Of a stretch of 64,000 nt of DNA, positions 23,470-35,600 are shown one piece after another. The notes below the pieces were generated by a model, which ran no database searches, had not been told where the DNA came from, and saw only the letters and a list, made by a program, of their open reading frames with translations. Positions within the stretch are counted from its first letter, which is position 1. Each line of letters begins with the position of its first letter. Position numbers and translations under genes: made by a program. Origin of the DNA: Conus ventricosus (taxonomy: Eukaryota; Mollusca; Gastropoda; Neogastropoda; Conidae); NCBI GenBank assembly GCA_018398815.1, contig JAFLJL010013946.1, positions 65,266 through 129,265 on the forward strand, read 5' to 3'.

Positions 23470-26400
23470 TTAAATTTCAGACACTGTGCGCACACTCTCG
23501 GTAGAGGCCAAAAACTGTTGGGTTGTTTCATTTCTACACTGGTTCTGGGCGGATTCGCGCTGAGTTCGAGCACTGAACTCAAATGCGCTCAACACAGGCT
23601 GGTGAACAGTCAAGTCCATGCTTTCGGAATGTACACTGCTAGGTGTCACAACCAGTTTTGCAACCACATCTGATGACAGAAAGGGGTTTGGGTGGCGCAG
23701 TAGGGAGATCACTTTTGACAGGAACAAGACGGTTGTCCATTTTCTTCCAGCCCCAGTCTAGCTCATTGGGCTTGCTGTTTCAAAGCCATTCTTAGACTTA
23801 GTAGTAGACCCTAAGGCTGTGGTACTTTGCCGCAGCAGATGTTGGTGGCAAAGGGTGAACTTTCAGGAACACATTGCCAGTTGCAACCTTTTTGCAAAAT
23901 ATTTTGAAGCGTAGCTCGTCCAGGAGTAGGTTGTGCCATCATACAATAAGATAAGCATTCTGGTTTAAATAAATTTATTTTCCACTTTACAAACACGTAG
24001 CTTTACAAAAAATGTGACAATTTAAACATCAACAAGCTAATGCTTATAGATAAGCACTCTCTTGCCAGCCTGTATGACTTTTTCTTGCGTGATGTTGTCT
24101 GGTTCTGCGGCGAACACAACAGCTGCCTCTCTCAACTCTGCAGACGTTTTGAACTTGTTGAAGATTCCTCGTTTGCCAATTCCAAAAGGCTGAGATGTTG
24201 TGTCACATGCTGACATGGCATGAATGATTGGAATAAAGTGGCACAAATCAAAGTCAGTATTTAGAACCCCCTGTGTGTTGAATGTGCCAACTCTTCAGGA
24301 CCTCACTTCTACTCTTATGACCCTGTTGCAAAAAGACGTCATGGTCTTTTTCAGTGGTATGGTGGCACAATAGCACCAGAAGGTCAATGTCATCTGCGAT
24401 CACAATTGTTGCTTTCTGTTTTGTACTTTCCCAGTCCATCGCAATGATCTCCATGTCGGCATCACCATCAGCACAGACGGTCGTGCAAGAGTTTTTTGAG
24501 AGGGCATCGCTGAGCAAATGAATGAAGCGCTGCTTGTTATTCTTTTGCCAGGAAAATCTCTTTGCGGATGTTCAGCGTCATTCCCGGTTCAAATTCTACA
24601 TCTGTGCGGGCCTTCGTCTTTGGTCTTCAGAGGTGAGTCTGATCGTTTGTTGATGGCCCAGAGAGGTATACATTAAAGATAACTGTAGCACCCTGGAACT
24701 TCCTCGTGATGTAATTCATGCAGGACTGGATAATGGAAGCAAACGTGGCTCCTCTTGACCAGGGAATCAGATGCAAGAGAGCTCCCCCATCAATGACAAA
24801 CTGCACTTCTTCACCCTCTTGCAGCGAAGGCATGTTGACACTGGGAGACTTCCACTTCATCAGCCAGATTAAACTTCTTTGATTCAAGCAGAAAAGAGGC
24901 GATTCAAACAGGGAAGTTGGATATGCGCTCAGCTCATATTTGAAAACCTCGGCCTTCACTCCTACTTGAGCCAAACCTGGAACTGTAGAGACAACGCGCT
25001 GAAACAGCAGCTGTGTGTCAACGATGACAACATTTTCGCCAGTTTTAAAGACGTCGCTTGAGGTGATGACCATAGTGATGGCTTCGTCACAACTCCTGAA
25101 AGTAAAGTCTTGGATTGTCTGACCCAGCATCTTTTGTAAAACGTTGTTTCCCACTTCCAATGCTTGGTGTGCATTGACTGATGGACGAGCAACTTTGTCT
25201 GTGACTATATTCTTTAGTCTTCTAGACTTTTCAAGCAGGTCGCGACTCTCGAGGAAGCCCACCATCTCCATGACGTTTTATTCATATTTTCCTTACCGTG
25301 CACCTGTGAGGCCCACATGCTGCTCACGTGTGTCATACTGGATCTCTGCAAACCCTCGCATGGCACCATTCACAGCAACACAGGCAGGCATTCCCAGAAG
25401 CCATGCAGTCTGCTGCGCCTCAGAATTCCTTGTCCCCTTGTAAGTCCTCTTGTCGACTTCACACTTCCCATGAGGACTTGTTCTACAGCAAAATCAGTAA
25501 AAGGCCTGCCCACAGCCGATCAGATCAGCGCATAACATGATGCCCTATCTGGAAGCTTGTATAGACGTCTGGATGAATCTGTTTAAGCTGCATCATGTCC
25601 TGCAGATACAGATGGAGTGATATGGTGCACAGGTTGTGTCCTGCTGCTGCCATGAAAGGCATCATTTTGCGGTCTGTGGACAGGTGCATGTTCAAATTCC
25701 ATGTGCATTCTGCTTTGATCAGTCGCCTCAAAATGTCCACTAAGTACATGAATTGGAGCCACAAAGCAGCGATAGGATAGCATTTGAGTTTTGACATATA
25801 CAGCTAGATTCTTTATTGGATCAAAGAAATGTTTTCATCGTCGCAAAGGTCAGTTGCAGCTATGTCACCAGTCAGTAATTGATCAAATTTCTCAGCTGCA
25901 AGCTCACGATCTCCATCTGGACTCAAGCTGGGCTCTTGGGACACTAGCTGTGTAGCTGCAGATGGTGCTATGTCTTCGAGTACCATAACGTCAAGGACAT
26001 CTTGTGGCAAATCTTCAGGGTTGACCTCTTCTACCTGTGTGTCATCATGAAGATCAAGGACGGGACCAGGTAGAGAGACCTCAAACCCTTTGGATGTGAT
26101 GAGTGCATTCAGAGCAGAGTCGGCCAGATTGAGTCCTCGGAATGCTCTTGAAACAGCCTTTTCCTGCAGCATATGGATGACAGCATTAGGAGCATATGTT
26201 AGCTCGAGGACCTCTTGCAGTCCACTGCCTCGCAGAAGGCGTCCGATGCATTGCATGAAACTCATTTCCATGTGGAAAACGCCCAGTCGCAGAACAATGC
26301 AGCTCAACTGTTGCTCATCAGGCTTGTTTGTGATGATTTCATATGCCTTCCAATAAAGAGGCTGATCGAAGGTAATGACTGGCGTTGAATCGTGCCGCCT

Positions 26401-26475
26401 TGCTTCTTTTGAAACAAACAGCAGTGTTGAGTAGATGCAGCTGAGGTCACCCGAGTTCAGGTCTATCATCGGCAT
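23470..26475 (-). pseudogene. PIN/5'-nuclease-like repeat gene, copy 2 (nearly full length, broken)
   Basis: Minus-strand blocks in order. 26475-25813 (220 aa) has LGVFHMEMSFMQCIGRLLRGSGLQEVLELTYAP and an acidic tail. 25797-25525 is a short block. 25271-24627 (214 aa) has FVIDGGALLHLIPWSRGATF. 24517-24254 has VCADGDADMEIIAMDW and IVIADDIDLLVLLCHHT. 24246-24037 has IHAMSACDTTSQPFGIGKR. Finally 23996-23470 is a Pro/Ser-rich tail. The four acidic clusters (VIDGG, DADMEI, DDIDLL, ACDTT) in this order are what a FEN/XPG-like PIN active site shows. Frameshifts separate all blocks. I recognise the repeat family but not a named function; transposon origin is plausible but no terminal repeats were found. 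Confidence 0.55.
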
Positions 26476-26479
26476 GAAG

Positions 26480-27660
26480 TAGATGTTTGACTTTCCTTAA
26501 TGAATCCCTCCTCGGTGGACAATTTGCATTACTCTTGGAGGTCGAAGAGGCCGGGAAACCTTCCAGAGGAGATCAACAGGAACAGAAGGATCAAGTGCCC
26601 TGTGGTCTTAGACTTCTTTGTAGGTGATGTTTCCAAAGTGTGCTCTATTTGCATAACTGTCGCCTAATTAAGAACACAACTGGCATCATATTACTAAAAA
26701 CAAAAAGATGAATGAAATCGAGCCAGAAATATGGCAGCTATGAGCAATTAAATTGCGAAAGGTCAGCCAGAATGGAATTAAACAGTCAAATGTTGACCTT
26801 TGTAAATAATATGCAAACTTTATATTCTGCACATTTATAGACACTTTCTTTGGACATGTTCTTGTCAATTTGTACATGAATCGCACGATAAACACAAAAG
26901 TTAAATACCCTAAGGTACATATTTGTTTGGGTTTTTTAAACGTCTTTTTCTTGACCTTGACATTTGACCGACGACCTTCATTTGCGGTAAACTTTATTTT
27001 ATCTGTTAGTACACAGTGGATATGAAAGCTGCCTGAATACAATTACTATAGCATTTATTTTTAGGTTTAAAGTTATATTGACCCCACTATGTTGCTCTGT
27101 CATGTAAATGAACATGGAATAGGTTTTGTTAGTACGGGAAACAGGAGAATGTTCGGCTTATTTACAGTACAATAATTAGAAGAACACAGCCTCTAAAGGC
27201 TCCTGTTAAATACTGATTTTGAGGGGGAAAAAAGCGTTTGTTTTGGGTGACTTAAATTTTATGTCGACATACGTGAAATAGTTGTCAATAATGTTGAACA
27301 TAACATCTGACAGTGTGCAGACGGCGATGAATTCCATTTAGAAGGTGATAGAAATCATTTGAGACGTGTATAAACGCAGTGGAATATTTCGGTCATATGT
27401 CAGGTTTGTATTTAAATATGGGGAAATCTAATGCCACTGGGTTGTAGAGCTATAGCTTCTGATTTAAATATGGGGAAATCTAATGCCATTGGGTTGTAGA
27501 GCTATAGCTTCTGCACTCCGTTTTATGGACCATGTTGGTTTGAAGTGATACCCGCTGACTTTTTTTTAAGCATGTCTTTTGCATGCAAATTTTCGTTGTA
27601 AATTTCTTGAGATAAATACAAAATGTTCCTAGCCCATTACTGTGACAGACAGCTGAAGAA
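26480..27660. other. No gene seen
   Basis: AT-rich sequence. A 46-bp direct repeat (TTTAAATATGGGGAAATCTAATGCC...) occurs twice at about 27410-27455 and 27463-27508. Confidence 0.45.
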
Positions 27661-27672
27661 TTCACAACAACC

Positions 27673-27840
<168 letters not shown>

Positions 27841-28099
27841 CAGGGACAGAGTGAGAGACAGACAGAGACAGAGGAAGACAGAGACAAGATAGAGAGAAAC
27901 ACAGAGAGAAACAAGAGATACGGATTTGGGGGTCCTCAGCTGACAACAAAGTGAATGGCCCCAACCCATCCTGCAGTTTTACATCATCACCATAATCAGC
28001 ATGCTCAAACTGTAAAATGCTTTGTATATGAACATAATTTAAAGAAACCAGACAAAAAAATAATGAGCGAACGCTAAGACGGATAACTTAGATCGTTAC

Positions 28100-28332
28100 A
28101 TGGTATTTAGCGATGCTTTTCCTTTGCCGTACTCAGCTGCTGACATACCAACCCAGAGGTCGCCATCAAGGTTATATTTCATGAGGTCAAAGAAGGCCTC
28201 CACCTCCTTCTCAGTCTCCAAGCTGACTAAAGAAGCACCGTGTTCTTCGCATTCCTTCTTGGCATCAGGTCGGAATATTAAACCATCTTCTTTACTGAAA
28301 TAGAGATAGCACCTCCCTCCTCCGGCATCTAT
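28100..28332 (-). CDS. Candidate exon of a C-type lectin-like domain protein
   Basis: The minus-strand frame is open for 77 codons with no stop and good codon texture, unlike the decayed repeats around it. It begins after a pyrimidine-rich acceptor (GTCTTTTTAG, AG at 28334-28333) and ends at a GTAACG donor (28099-28094). The translation shows the C-type-lectin pattern: GGRCYLYF, CEEHGASLVSLETEKEVEAF and LWVGMSAAEYG. That is, the Cys, the LVSLE strand and the W-x-G of the fold's first half. C-type lectins bind sugars or proteins outside the cell. Other exons were not found within the window. Confidence 0.6.
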
Positions 28333-28558
28333 CTAAAAAGACAAACACACAAAGGGGGAACCAGAGAAAACACTTTACAACTACTCCACCATTCCTCACT
28401 CCCTCTAAAAATCAGAAAGCAGCTTTTGTTAAAAAACAACAACAATAACAACAACAGCAACAACAACAGCAACGACAAGAACACAAAATGCTCACGCACA
28501 CACACCAGCAATTACTACCCTTACACACGCGAGAACACACGACCACTTACACACGACC

Positions 28559-28561
<3 letters not shown>

Positions 28562-28617
<56 letters not shown>

Positions 28618-28626
28618 ACACACACA
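28562..28626. repeat. (CA)n microsatellite
   Basis: Nearly perfect CA tract with one CCA interruption. Confidence 0.95.
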
Positions 28627-28782
28627 AGGGTTCCTGCGCCAACATGGCGGATTAGCCGGGGGACCTTGCCGCAAAGGAAAAAACATTCCTCAACTATGAC
28701 GAAATCAAAAACCTCATTGACACGGAGGAATCCCAAATAGCTGCCTAAATCGTCGAACATCGAAACAATAGCCGAAGAAAAT

Positions 28783-29345
28783 GCCGGTGTTACGGAGAAT
28801 ATTGACTCCGTAGAAAATTGACTCCCCGGTTCTTTTATCTCCGGAGAAAAATGAACCGTTTAGTTTTCTACATGTTTTGTGGAGTCAATATTCGACGGAG
28901 AATATTGACTCCTGTAGAATAATGACTCCTGTGTCAATTTTGTTGCAGTTTGCAAACTCTGGTAAGTTTTCAGCTCCGTTTGTCTGTCACAGTTTTGTAT
29001 GACAGTATGCAAAAAGAAAAAAAAAAAGAAAAAAAAAAAAAAACGCCGGTGTTACGGAGAATATTGACTCCGTAGAAAATCGACTCCCCGGTTCTTTTTT
29101 TCTCCAGAGAAAAACGAACCGTTCAGTTTTCCACATGTTTTGGAGTCAATATTCTACGGAGAATATTGACTCCTTCTGTAGAATATTGATTCTTATGGTT
29201 ACGGAGAATATTGACTCCCGTAGAAAAATGAACCGTTTAGTTTTCTACATGTTTTGTGGAGTCAATATTCTACGGAGAATATTGACTCCTTTTGTAGAAA
29301 AATGACTCCTGTGTCAATTTTGTTGTAATTTGCAAACTCTGGTTT
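28783..29345. repeat. Palindromic MITE family GGAGTCAATATTCT, tandem copies
   Basis: Two units each begin GCCGGTGTTACGGAGAA (28783 and 29043) and contain several copies of the palindrome made of GGAGTCAATATTCT and AGAATATTGACTCC. The first ends near GACTCCTGTGTCAATTTTG (28926-28943), and a second such end is at 29305-29322. A third copy lies inverted at 52815-53008. No coding capacity. Confidence 0.8.
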
Positions 29346-29924
29346 GTATGTCACAGTTTTGTATGACAGTACACAAAAATAAGAAATAAAAATTTAAAAA
29401 ATAAAGTAAAAAAAGCTGTTTTTCGTAAACTGCTGGATGGATCTTGAATTAACTTGATGGATTGCTTGTACATGTTTCTCATTCGTCACGCTCACAAGAA
29501 AGTTCAGGTCTAAGGGTCAAAGGTGAAAGTCACTGGTCACGTTAATTTTCCTTCGTAGCTGTTTCTCGGGGATTTTTCGGGAACTATTGGAAAGATCTCA
29601 ACGAAAGTTGGTGGGTTAGTTGCTATCCACATTTATCACCTTTACAAAAAGAAAAAAAAAAAGAAAAAGAAAAAAAAGGGGGGTTGTGACTCAAAGATCA
29701 AGGTAGCAATGGCCACGTTTATGTTTCTTCACAACTGTTTCTTGGGATTTATAAAACGGATCTAAAGGAAACTTGGTTGGTTCGTTGTATTTCACAACCA
29801 TAAACCTCACAAGAAAAATAAAGTCTGTGAGTGAAAGGTCAGATCACTCTGGCCATGTTAAATTGCACGTATGGGCATGTGCTGGCGTGTAAAGCGGCTT
29901 TTATAATTGCAACTGCGTGTGCGT
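29346..29924. other. No gene seen
   Basis: Two or three degenerate repeats of a phrase resembling TGTTTCTxGGGATTT...AAAxTTGGTxGGTTxGTTG (about 29560-29620 and 29725-29790), so probably an old tandemly arranged interspersed repeat. Confidence 0.4.
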
Positions 29925-29948
29925 GTGCGCGCGCGCGCGCGCGCGCGC

Positions 29949-29979
<31 letters not shown>

Positions 29980-29980
29980 T
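29925..29980. repeat. (GC)n-(GT)n alternating tract
   Basis: About 18 GC units followed by nine GT units; strict purine-pyrimidine alternation, a sequence type prone to Z-DNA. Confidence 0.9.
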
Positions 29981-30485
29981 GAAGATAGTCATGCAGCTGA
30001 ACAGCTCTCTTAGATGGTTTCCTTCCAAGTGATAATGCTGTTGCTTTAAATCACATATCAAGCTGGCTGTTCCTTGAGCAGTACACATGCCTAAGATAAC
30101 CTGAACCCAGAAAAAAACACCCAATCGGACTCAGAGCTTCATTTTCATGAAATTATTTCGTTATTTAATTATTGACTGATTAATTATTATCTGGTGTAGT
30201 TTTGATGCCAAGTGTAACATGTAGCCAATGGTAGATTTTTGGGATTTGGCTAGAAGTCTAACGTACTTATTTGGTCATGTTTAATCAGTGTCGTTCTCTA
30301 ATGTTTCATTCGTCTGACTGACTTGTTGCTGGAAATAATATTGCTATTGACAAAGATGGAATGGTTGTGTATCTGTGAATTGGATCTCGTTGGCTAGAAT
30401 GTATTGTGACAGTGTAATGTATGTGTGCCGCAGCCTGGTTGATATGGTCGCGTCGACGTACATGAACTTTTGTGTTTTATAATAC

Positions 30486-30486
<1 letters not shown>
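29981..30486. other. No gene seen
   Basis: Unique-looking AT-rich sequence. Confidence 0.4.
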
Positions 30487-30541
<55 letters not shown>

Positions 30542-30558
30542 GTGTGTGTGTGTGTGAT

Positions 30559-30633
<75 letters not shown>

Positions 30634-30655
30634 CGTGCGTGTGTGTGTGTGTGTG

Positions 30656-30747
<92 letters not shown>

Positions 30748-30750
30748 TGT
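30487..30750. repeat. Long (GT)n microsatellite
   Basis: About 260 bp of GT with a few GC/AT interruptions. Confidence 0.97.
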
Positions 30751-31112
30751 ATGTGTGTGGGCACGTGAAACATGAATTTGTAGCCGTGTGTGTCTGTATG
30801 CGTAAGTATGCATGTGTGCTGGCGTGCACATTGCATGTGCGTGCGTGCGGGTCTGCGTAGCAGCACAGCAGGAGTAATAACAGTGGTTTGTGTTGTTGGT
30901 CTCGTACAAGATTCAGCTTTGTCTTGGCTGATTCCTACATCCAAAATTCGTACAGACAGAGAGGTAGACAGACAACTAGCTGAAGAGACAGAGGTTGCTG
31001 TGGATTTTCAATTTGGTTTGGACTTCAAGACTACATTCACTGTCTAATAAAAAGCAGGTGAGAAAGTTTCCTGGCTTTATTTTGCCTTTCATACCAAAAA
31101 AAAAAGTTCTAA

Positions 31113-31114
31113 TG

Positions 31115-31154
<40 letters not shown>

Positions 31155-31159
31155 TGTGC

Positions 31160-31251
<92 letters not shown>

Positions 31252-31262
31252 TCGCGCGCACG
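31113..31262. repeat. (GT)n microsatellite ending in GCGCGCTCGCGCGC
   Basis: GT tract of about 130 bp with a terminal CG-alternating segment. Confidence 0.95.
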
Positions 31263-31660
31263 TGTAAAATATTAAGGTTAACTCATTAAAGCAACTCTAG
31301 CCGTGGTAATGGTCAAAAGGTCACGACAAACAGATTTTGGTGTATTGTCTGGGCCTTCAGTCTTGTTAGCATGACACAATAATTTACTTCACTTTACTTT
31401 CGTGACGTTGTAAGTAGCAAACGAAGATGGTTGTGGCTCGAAACTTCTCAGAATTATGGTGTTTGAAATCTGTGCCAGTTTTCCTGTTTATAGACTTTGT
31501 GGGTTTTTCAACAGTTTAACTTTACAACACATGTAAGCTAACGCAAAAACGCGTGTCAGAAAGAGCAAAGAGTGTTGTCCAAAGAAAAAAGTTGTTTGTC
31601 TCTGGTCACACGACCCTACCTAATTTTTCCTGCCGACCCTAGACTATTTCTTTTATTCTC
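31263..31660. other. No gene seen
   Basis: No ORF or repeat recognised. Confidence 0.4.
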
Positions 31661-31661
31661 C

Positions 31662-31662
<1 letters not shown>

Positions 31663-31712
<50 letters not shown>

Positions 31713-31990
31713 ACACACACACACACACACACGCACATACACACACACATACGCGCGTGCGAGCACACACACACACACATACACACACACATACACACAA
31801 ACACACGCACATACATAAATACACAAATCTCAATACGAACACACCCTTACCCTCACATACACTGCAACTTACACACTCACACACACAGACATACACTCGC
31901 CCACACACACACGCGCATACACACCCGCACACACACACACACGCGCGCGCACGCTCACGCACACGCACACACACACTCATACTCGAGCAC
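31663..31990. repeat. Imperfect (CA)n region
   Basis: CA tract grading into ACAC/GCAC-rich simple sequence. Confidence 0.95.
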
Positions 31991-32013
31991 TCCTACACAC
32001 AGTGTCAACAACA

Positions 32014-32960
32014 ATGGTGGATCCTGTGCTGAACCGGAGAACGCAAATTCATTACTACAGGAAGAAGCCCCCCAGCCAGGTGCGACGGGATCAAGAGAGA
32101 TCGAAGCAGCAGAACAGACGACATGAACAGGGTGGTGCTAGTCTCGGTACCACTTGTGTCGCGAATGAACTGGCCGTGCCTGACACCGAATTGGATGAAC
32201 ACAGTACACAGCACAGGAGGAACACATCAAGCCGACTCGAGATGATGATGACACGTCGCATATTCAGGATACGCTTCTGTGTTTGCATTCCGATCTGTCG
32301 AAGTGTAAAAGCAGGGGCCCAGAAATCCACCCGTCGGACATCGACACAAGTCTGGAGCCTATAGACAAAATTGTCGCTGGTTTTGACACGGGAATGGTTA
32401 CGGATTATGATGATACTCTGACAGAACGACAGGTGCAGAGACGATTCCGAGATCAGCACAGAAATAAAGCATTTCGGAAGGTCGTGTTCCATCAAACGGA
32501 TGATGTGGGTGTGCTGCTGTGTGAATCAGACGACGTCGTTCTAGAATATTCCTGCGGTCTGTCTTCGGAAGACGATTGCTTATTCTGGTTTGACAAGCAG
32601 AAAGAAAGACACATGTCATCGGATGAATGTGTTAAACTGGCCTGCCTTCGGAAAGGAAGGCGCATCGGCAACACGAAGCATGCAGAGACCCAAGCATGTG
32701 CTCTATGGCGGCTGTACGCTCTCCACGGACTGATCCAGTTTTACCTGGGGTGACCGTCGTCTACAGAACTGACAGTGAATTCCAGTGACATTTTCTCGTT
32801 CTCGATTTCGTCATGTAAAGTGAAAGAAAAGGACATTGCTGTGGTTTCCATGTTAATGAAACCGAAATCGAGTCGCGTTTTGTTGTTGTACATCGTGCCG
32901 ATTTGCTTTAATGGGCTTTACAGCCTAATAGCATTAAACTTCGTTCGTTCGTTCGTCCAA
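32014..32960 (+). pseudogene. Unidentified retroelement-like ORF pair with (TTCG)n tail
   Basis: ORF 1 (32014-32364) is strongly basic at its N-terminus (KKPPSQVRRDQERSKQQNRRHE). ORF 2 (32283-32753, 156 aa) overlaps it in another frame and ends ACALWRLYALHGLIQFYLG. Some 200 bp downstream the sequence ends in GCATTAAACTTCGTTCGTTCG, a (TTCG)n tail. The basic ORF, the overlap and the simple tail suggest the 3' part of a retroelement or gag-like ORF. I recognise no domain. Confidence 0.4.
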
Positions 32961-33012
32961 ACATCAAAGCAATAAGCCTATGGACGAAATAATTTCTACA
33001 CACACAAGCATA

Positions 33013-33206
<194 letters not shown>

Positions 33207-33218
33207 GAGCCCATATAT

Positions 33219-33264
33219 ACCGGTGTCGTATAATATCTGGGAACGCGTTCTCAGATTTACCGTG
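33219..33264. repeat. Left part of interrupted palindromic MITE (CTGGGAACG family)
   Basis: It begins ATACCGGTGTCGTATAAT and contains ATATCTGGGAACGCGTTC then AGATTTACCGTG. It is continued after the Polinton at 47997-48340, which ends in GACACCGGTAT, the inverted form of the left end. Confidence 0.75.
33260..33264. repeat. Left target-site duplication of the Polinton (CCGTG)
   Basis: CCGTG here and CCATG at 47992-47996 flank the element with one mismatch. An uninterrupted version of the site (AGATTTACCATGATATCTGGG) is present in reverse at 48057-48080, which supports this boundary. Confidence 0.6.
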
Positions 33265-33561
33265 AGAGAATATAAATATCTGTGTTCACGACCACTCCAT
33301 TTTTATTCTGCACGCAATCCCCCTCATTTAAAAAAAAAAAAAAACTTTCTTCATTTCTTGCTGTTTTTTTTTTATACAAAAACTAGCACTTTTTTTTTTA
33401 CAAAAAAATTAACATCCAAAAAACCCAAATTATCACGCAAAAACCCAATTAACATGCAAAACCCCCCAAAATTGAAGGAATCTTTACTTCAAAGCGGGGG
33501 CTTGCGTGCAGAATAAAAATGGGGCGATCGTGAACACAGATATTTATATTCTCTCCTCAGC
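33265..33561 (+). repeat. Polinton left TIR, itself a foldback
   Basis: About 297 bp. It matches the reverse complement of 47707-47991. In addition its own two ends (33265-33325 and 33495-33558) are inverted copies of each other over about 60 bp (AGAGAATATAAATATCTG ... TTATTCTGCACGCAA). Confidence 0.9.
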
Positions 33562-33603
33562 ATAAAAATCTAATGGTTTACAGAATTAGTCATCCTAACA
33601 TAA

Positions 33604-34349
33604 TTAACACCCGCGGAGTTGAGAGTGTGACCTTACTATTTTTCTAGTACGCTCTTCTACCTCAAGCACTACTAATAAATCAGAACAAACAACTGGTTTC
33701 CAGTCTTGGTTAGTTATTTTTACGTCCAATGAATTTATAGACCCTTCAGCTAATTCTTTAAACTGGCTGTTTTCACCAAATGCGTTTAACTGATAATCGC
33801 AAAACCCCGCTTTAATTGATGGTAGTGCTCTTAGAACTGTAGATGGATGGCCATCAAATAAATTAGTCTGTTTTTAACTCTTGTAAATGGACATACAACA
33901 TTGGGTTCATGAGAAAATCAGATGGTCCATTACCTTCAAATTGATAGATGCCTTCTCTTGTACTAAATGTATAAGATCTGTCACTACTGTGAAAGCCCAA
34001 GATTTTAGCAAGGCCTTTAGGAAGAATGTATTCTCTTCTTTCTTCTAGTGGAAAATGCATAGTAATTCTGAGGTTTGCTTCGTTAATTGTTAGCAAATAT
34101 GTCAAATTCGCTAAGTACTTCTTTTAAAGAACAAAAGTTGTAATAACCTTCTTGTATTATTGTCTGATTCATTTGATTGCCACCTTCGTTGCTAATATTA
34201 ATCAAATTATTCTGAGCTTCTTCAGTTATGTTAAACCACTGAACTTTAAAACTAAGTTCTTTGAGAGCAACCCTACTATCACCGTGCCTATTGTCAATTG
34301 GATACTTTAAGAACACACGCTCGTTTTGCTTGGTTATATAAATGTGCAT
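33604..34349 (-). pseudogene. Polinton minor capsid (penton-like) candidate
   Basis: The start is the ATG at 34349, preceded by TTATAAAAAG. Frames 34349-34083 (MHIYITKQNERVFLKYP, DSRVALKELSFKVQWFN, EGYYNFCSL), 34105-33863 (ILPKGLAKILGFHSSDRSY, NPMLYVHLQELKTD) and a third down to TAA at 33604 make about 240 codons. That is the usual length of the single-jelly-roll penton of this element class. A protein of this style recurs in other metazoan Polintons; the penton role is inferred from size, beta-rich text and neighbourhood. Divergently transcribed from the next gene across a 44-bp spacer. Two frame breaks (about 34095 and 33865). Confidence 0.6.
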
Positions 34350-34393
34350 CTTTTTATAACTATTTAAAAAAAACTATTTAAAAACTATTTAAA
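34350..34393. promoter_or_regulatory. Divergent AT-rich promoter spacer with three AACTATTTAAA repeats
   Basis: The 44-bp spacer between two start codons consists almost entirely of AACTATTTAAA units. The box TTTAAA abuts the rightward ATG, and TTATAAAAAG (reading leftward) abuts the other. Confidence 0.55.
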
Positions 34394-35600
34394 ATGGAAC
34401 CTTTTAAATATAATGAAAGTGCCACTTACAATGTAGGAGCGTTTTATGAGTCCAAATCTTTGGACTTCAGTGTCCTAACCATTGCAGTAGATAAAACATA
34501 TGGCTTCCAAGTCAGACTTGTAAACCCACTAACTAGATATCTAAATCCTCCAATAAAGAATGATAGTGTGCCATCAGCATGGTCAACCTGCCCCATGGCT
34601 TTCAAGACACTTTATTTCTTTCATAAGAACTTTTACCAGAATCAGTTAAATTTTGCTATTTACTGTTCAACCACTGGCTGCGGTGTTTCATATGCAAACC
34701 ATTTAAACCACCCCAATCTCTTAGTAAGGTCAGTATATAACTTTCATGTTTATTACCAGTATAGACGCATACTAACTGAACCACAAGTACGCCTCCCAAA
34801 CGACAACGCGTTTAATGCATTCAACAGCCCAATGGACAATAATGCATATGAAAGAATCTGCAACGAATTTAACATTAAGTTAGACCGTAATCATGGGATG
34901 GGCACATTGTATTTGTGGGTCAACATAGAGAATATGATTATGACTACTGGCCTGACCACACCTCTTTTCAACCAAACAAACAAGTTGGATTGATGTCAAT
35001 AGAACAAAAACGCCCTAATGCTTGGGCAACATTTATCTTAGATGAAAGTAAAGGCCTAACAATGCCAGGAGTGCAAAGACTTAATGACTCCATATGGACG
35101 GACGTTTGGTGTTTATTAGGGGCGCAATCACAGACCAAGTCTAGCATAGTGGATCAATCTACAGGCTTTGACGCCAGAAAACAATTTCTAGCCAGTTTAG
35201 AAGATACTCTGCTGTTGATTTGCCTTCCAGCATACAAAGGTACTAAAACGTTCTTTCACATGCTAGGTCAAAGGTTGACTTTGTTGTGGGTCATGGATTA
35301 TACATGCTGCCCTCTGACTTTAGACTACAGATTGGCATGATACAGAATTATAATATTAAATCCTCATAGCTGGAGACGACCAAAACTTAGGGCATAATCA
35401 AGGTTTAAACACAAGGCCTGCACCATCCATTAAAAAAAAAGTATCCAGCCCCGAACAACCAACACCTGCAGAAAGCGACCCGCCACTAGTTATTAGCAAC
35501 TCACAGCCAGAAAGCAGCCCACCAACACCGCCTGTTAATATAGTTCACCCGGACAGACACACTAGCGAAAAGACAGCCAGCACCCGATACGTCCACGGCC
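34394..35600 (+). pseudogene. Polinton virion-type protein of unknown role (MEPFKYN family)
   Basis: The start is the ATG at 34394 directly after TTTAAA. The first 200 codons are intact (SVLTIAVDKTYGFQVRLVNPL, LYFFHKNFYQNQLNFAIYC, TTGCGVSYA). A frameshift near 34905-34915 moves to the frame with YDYDYWPDHTSF, KRPNAWATFILDESKGL, GVQRLNDSIW and FDARKQFLASLEDT. Another near 35275 moves to VDFVVGHGLYMLPSDFRLQ. A Pro/Ser-rich tail follows to about 35600. I have the impression that this large protein recurs beside the capsid genes in other metazoan Polintons, but I know no function. It could be a structural protein. Confidence 0.55.

Noticed and set aside
23685..23740. tRNA-like SINE head (GTGGCGCAGTAGGGAG)
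   Set aside because: Only a short resemblance to a B-box-less tRNA region, and it lies inside the tail coding region of the PIN-like gene.
30344..30944. Histidine/threonine-repeat proteins
   Set aside because: Translation of a (CA)n tract on the minus strand; same explanation as other microsatellite ORFs.
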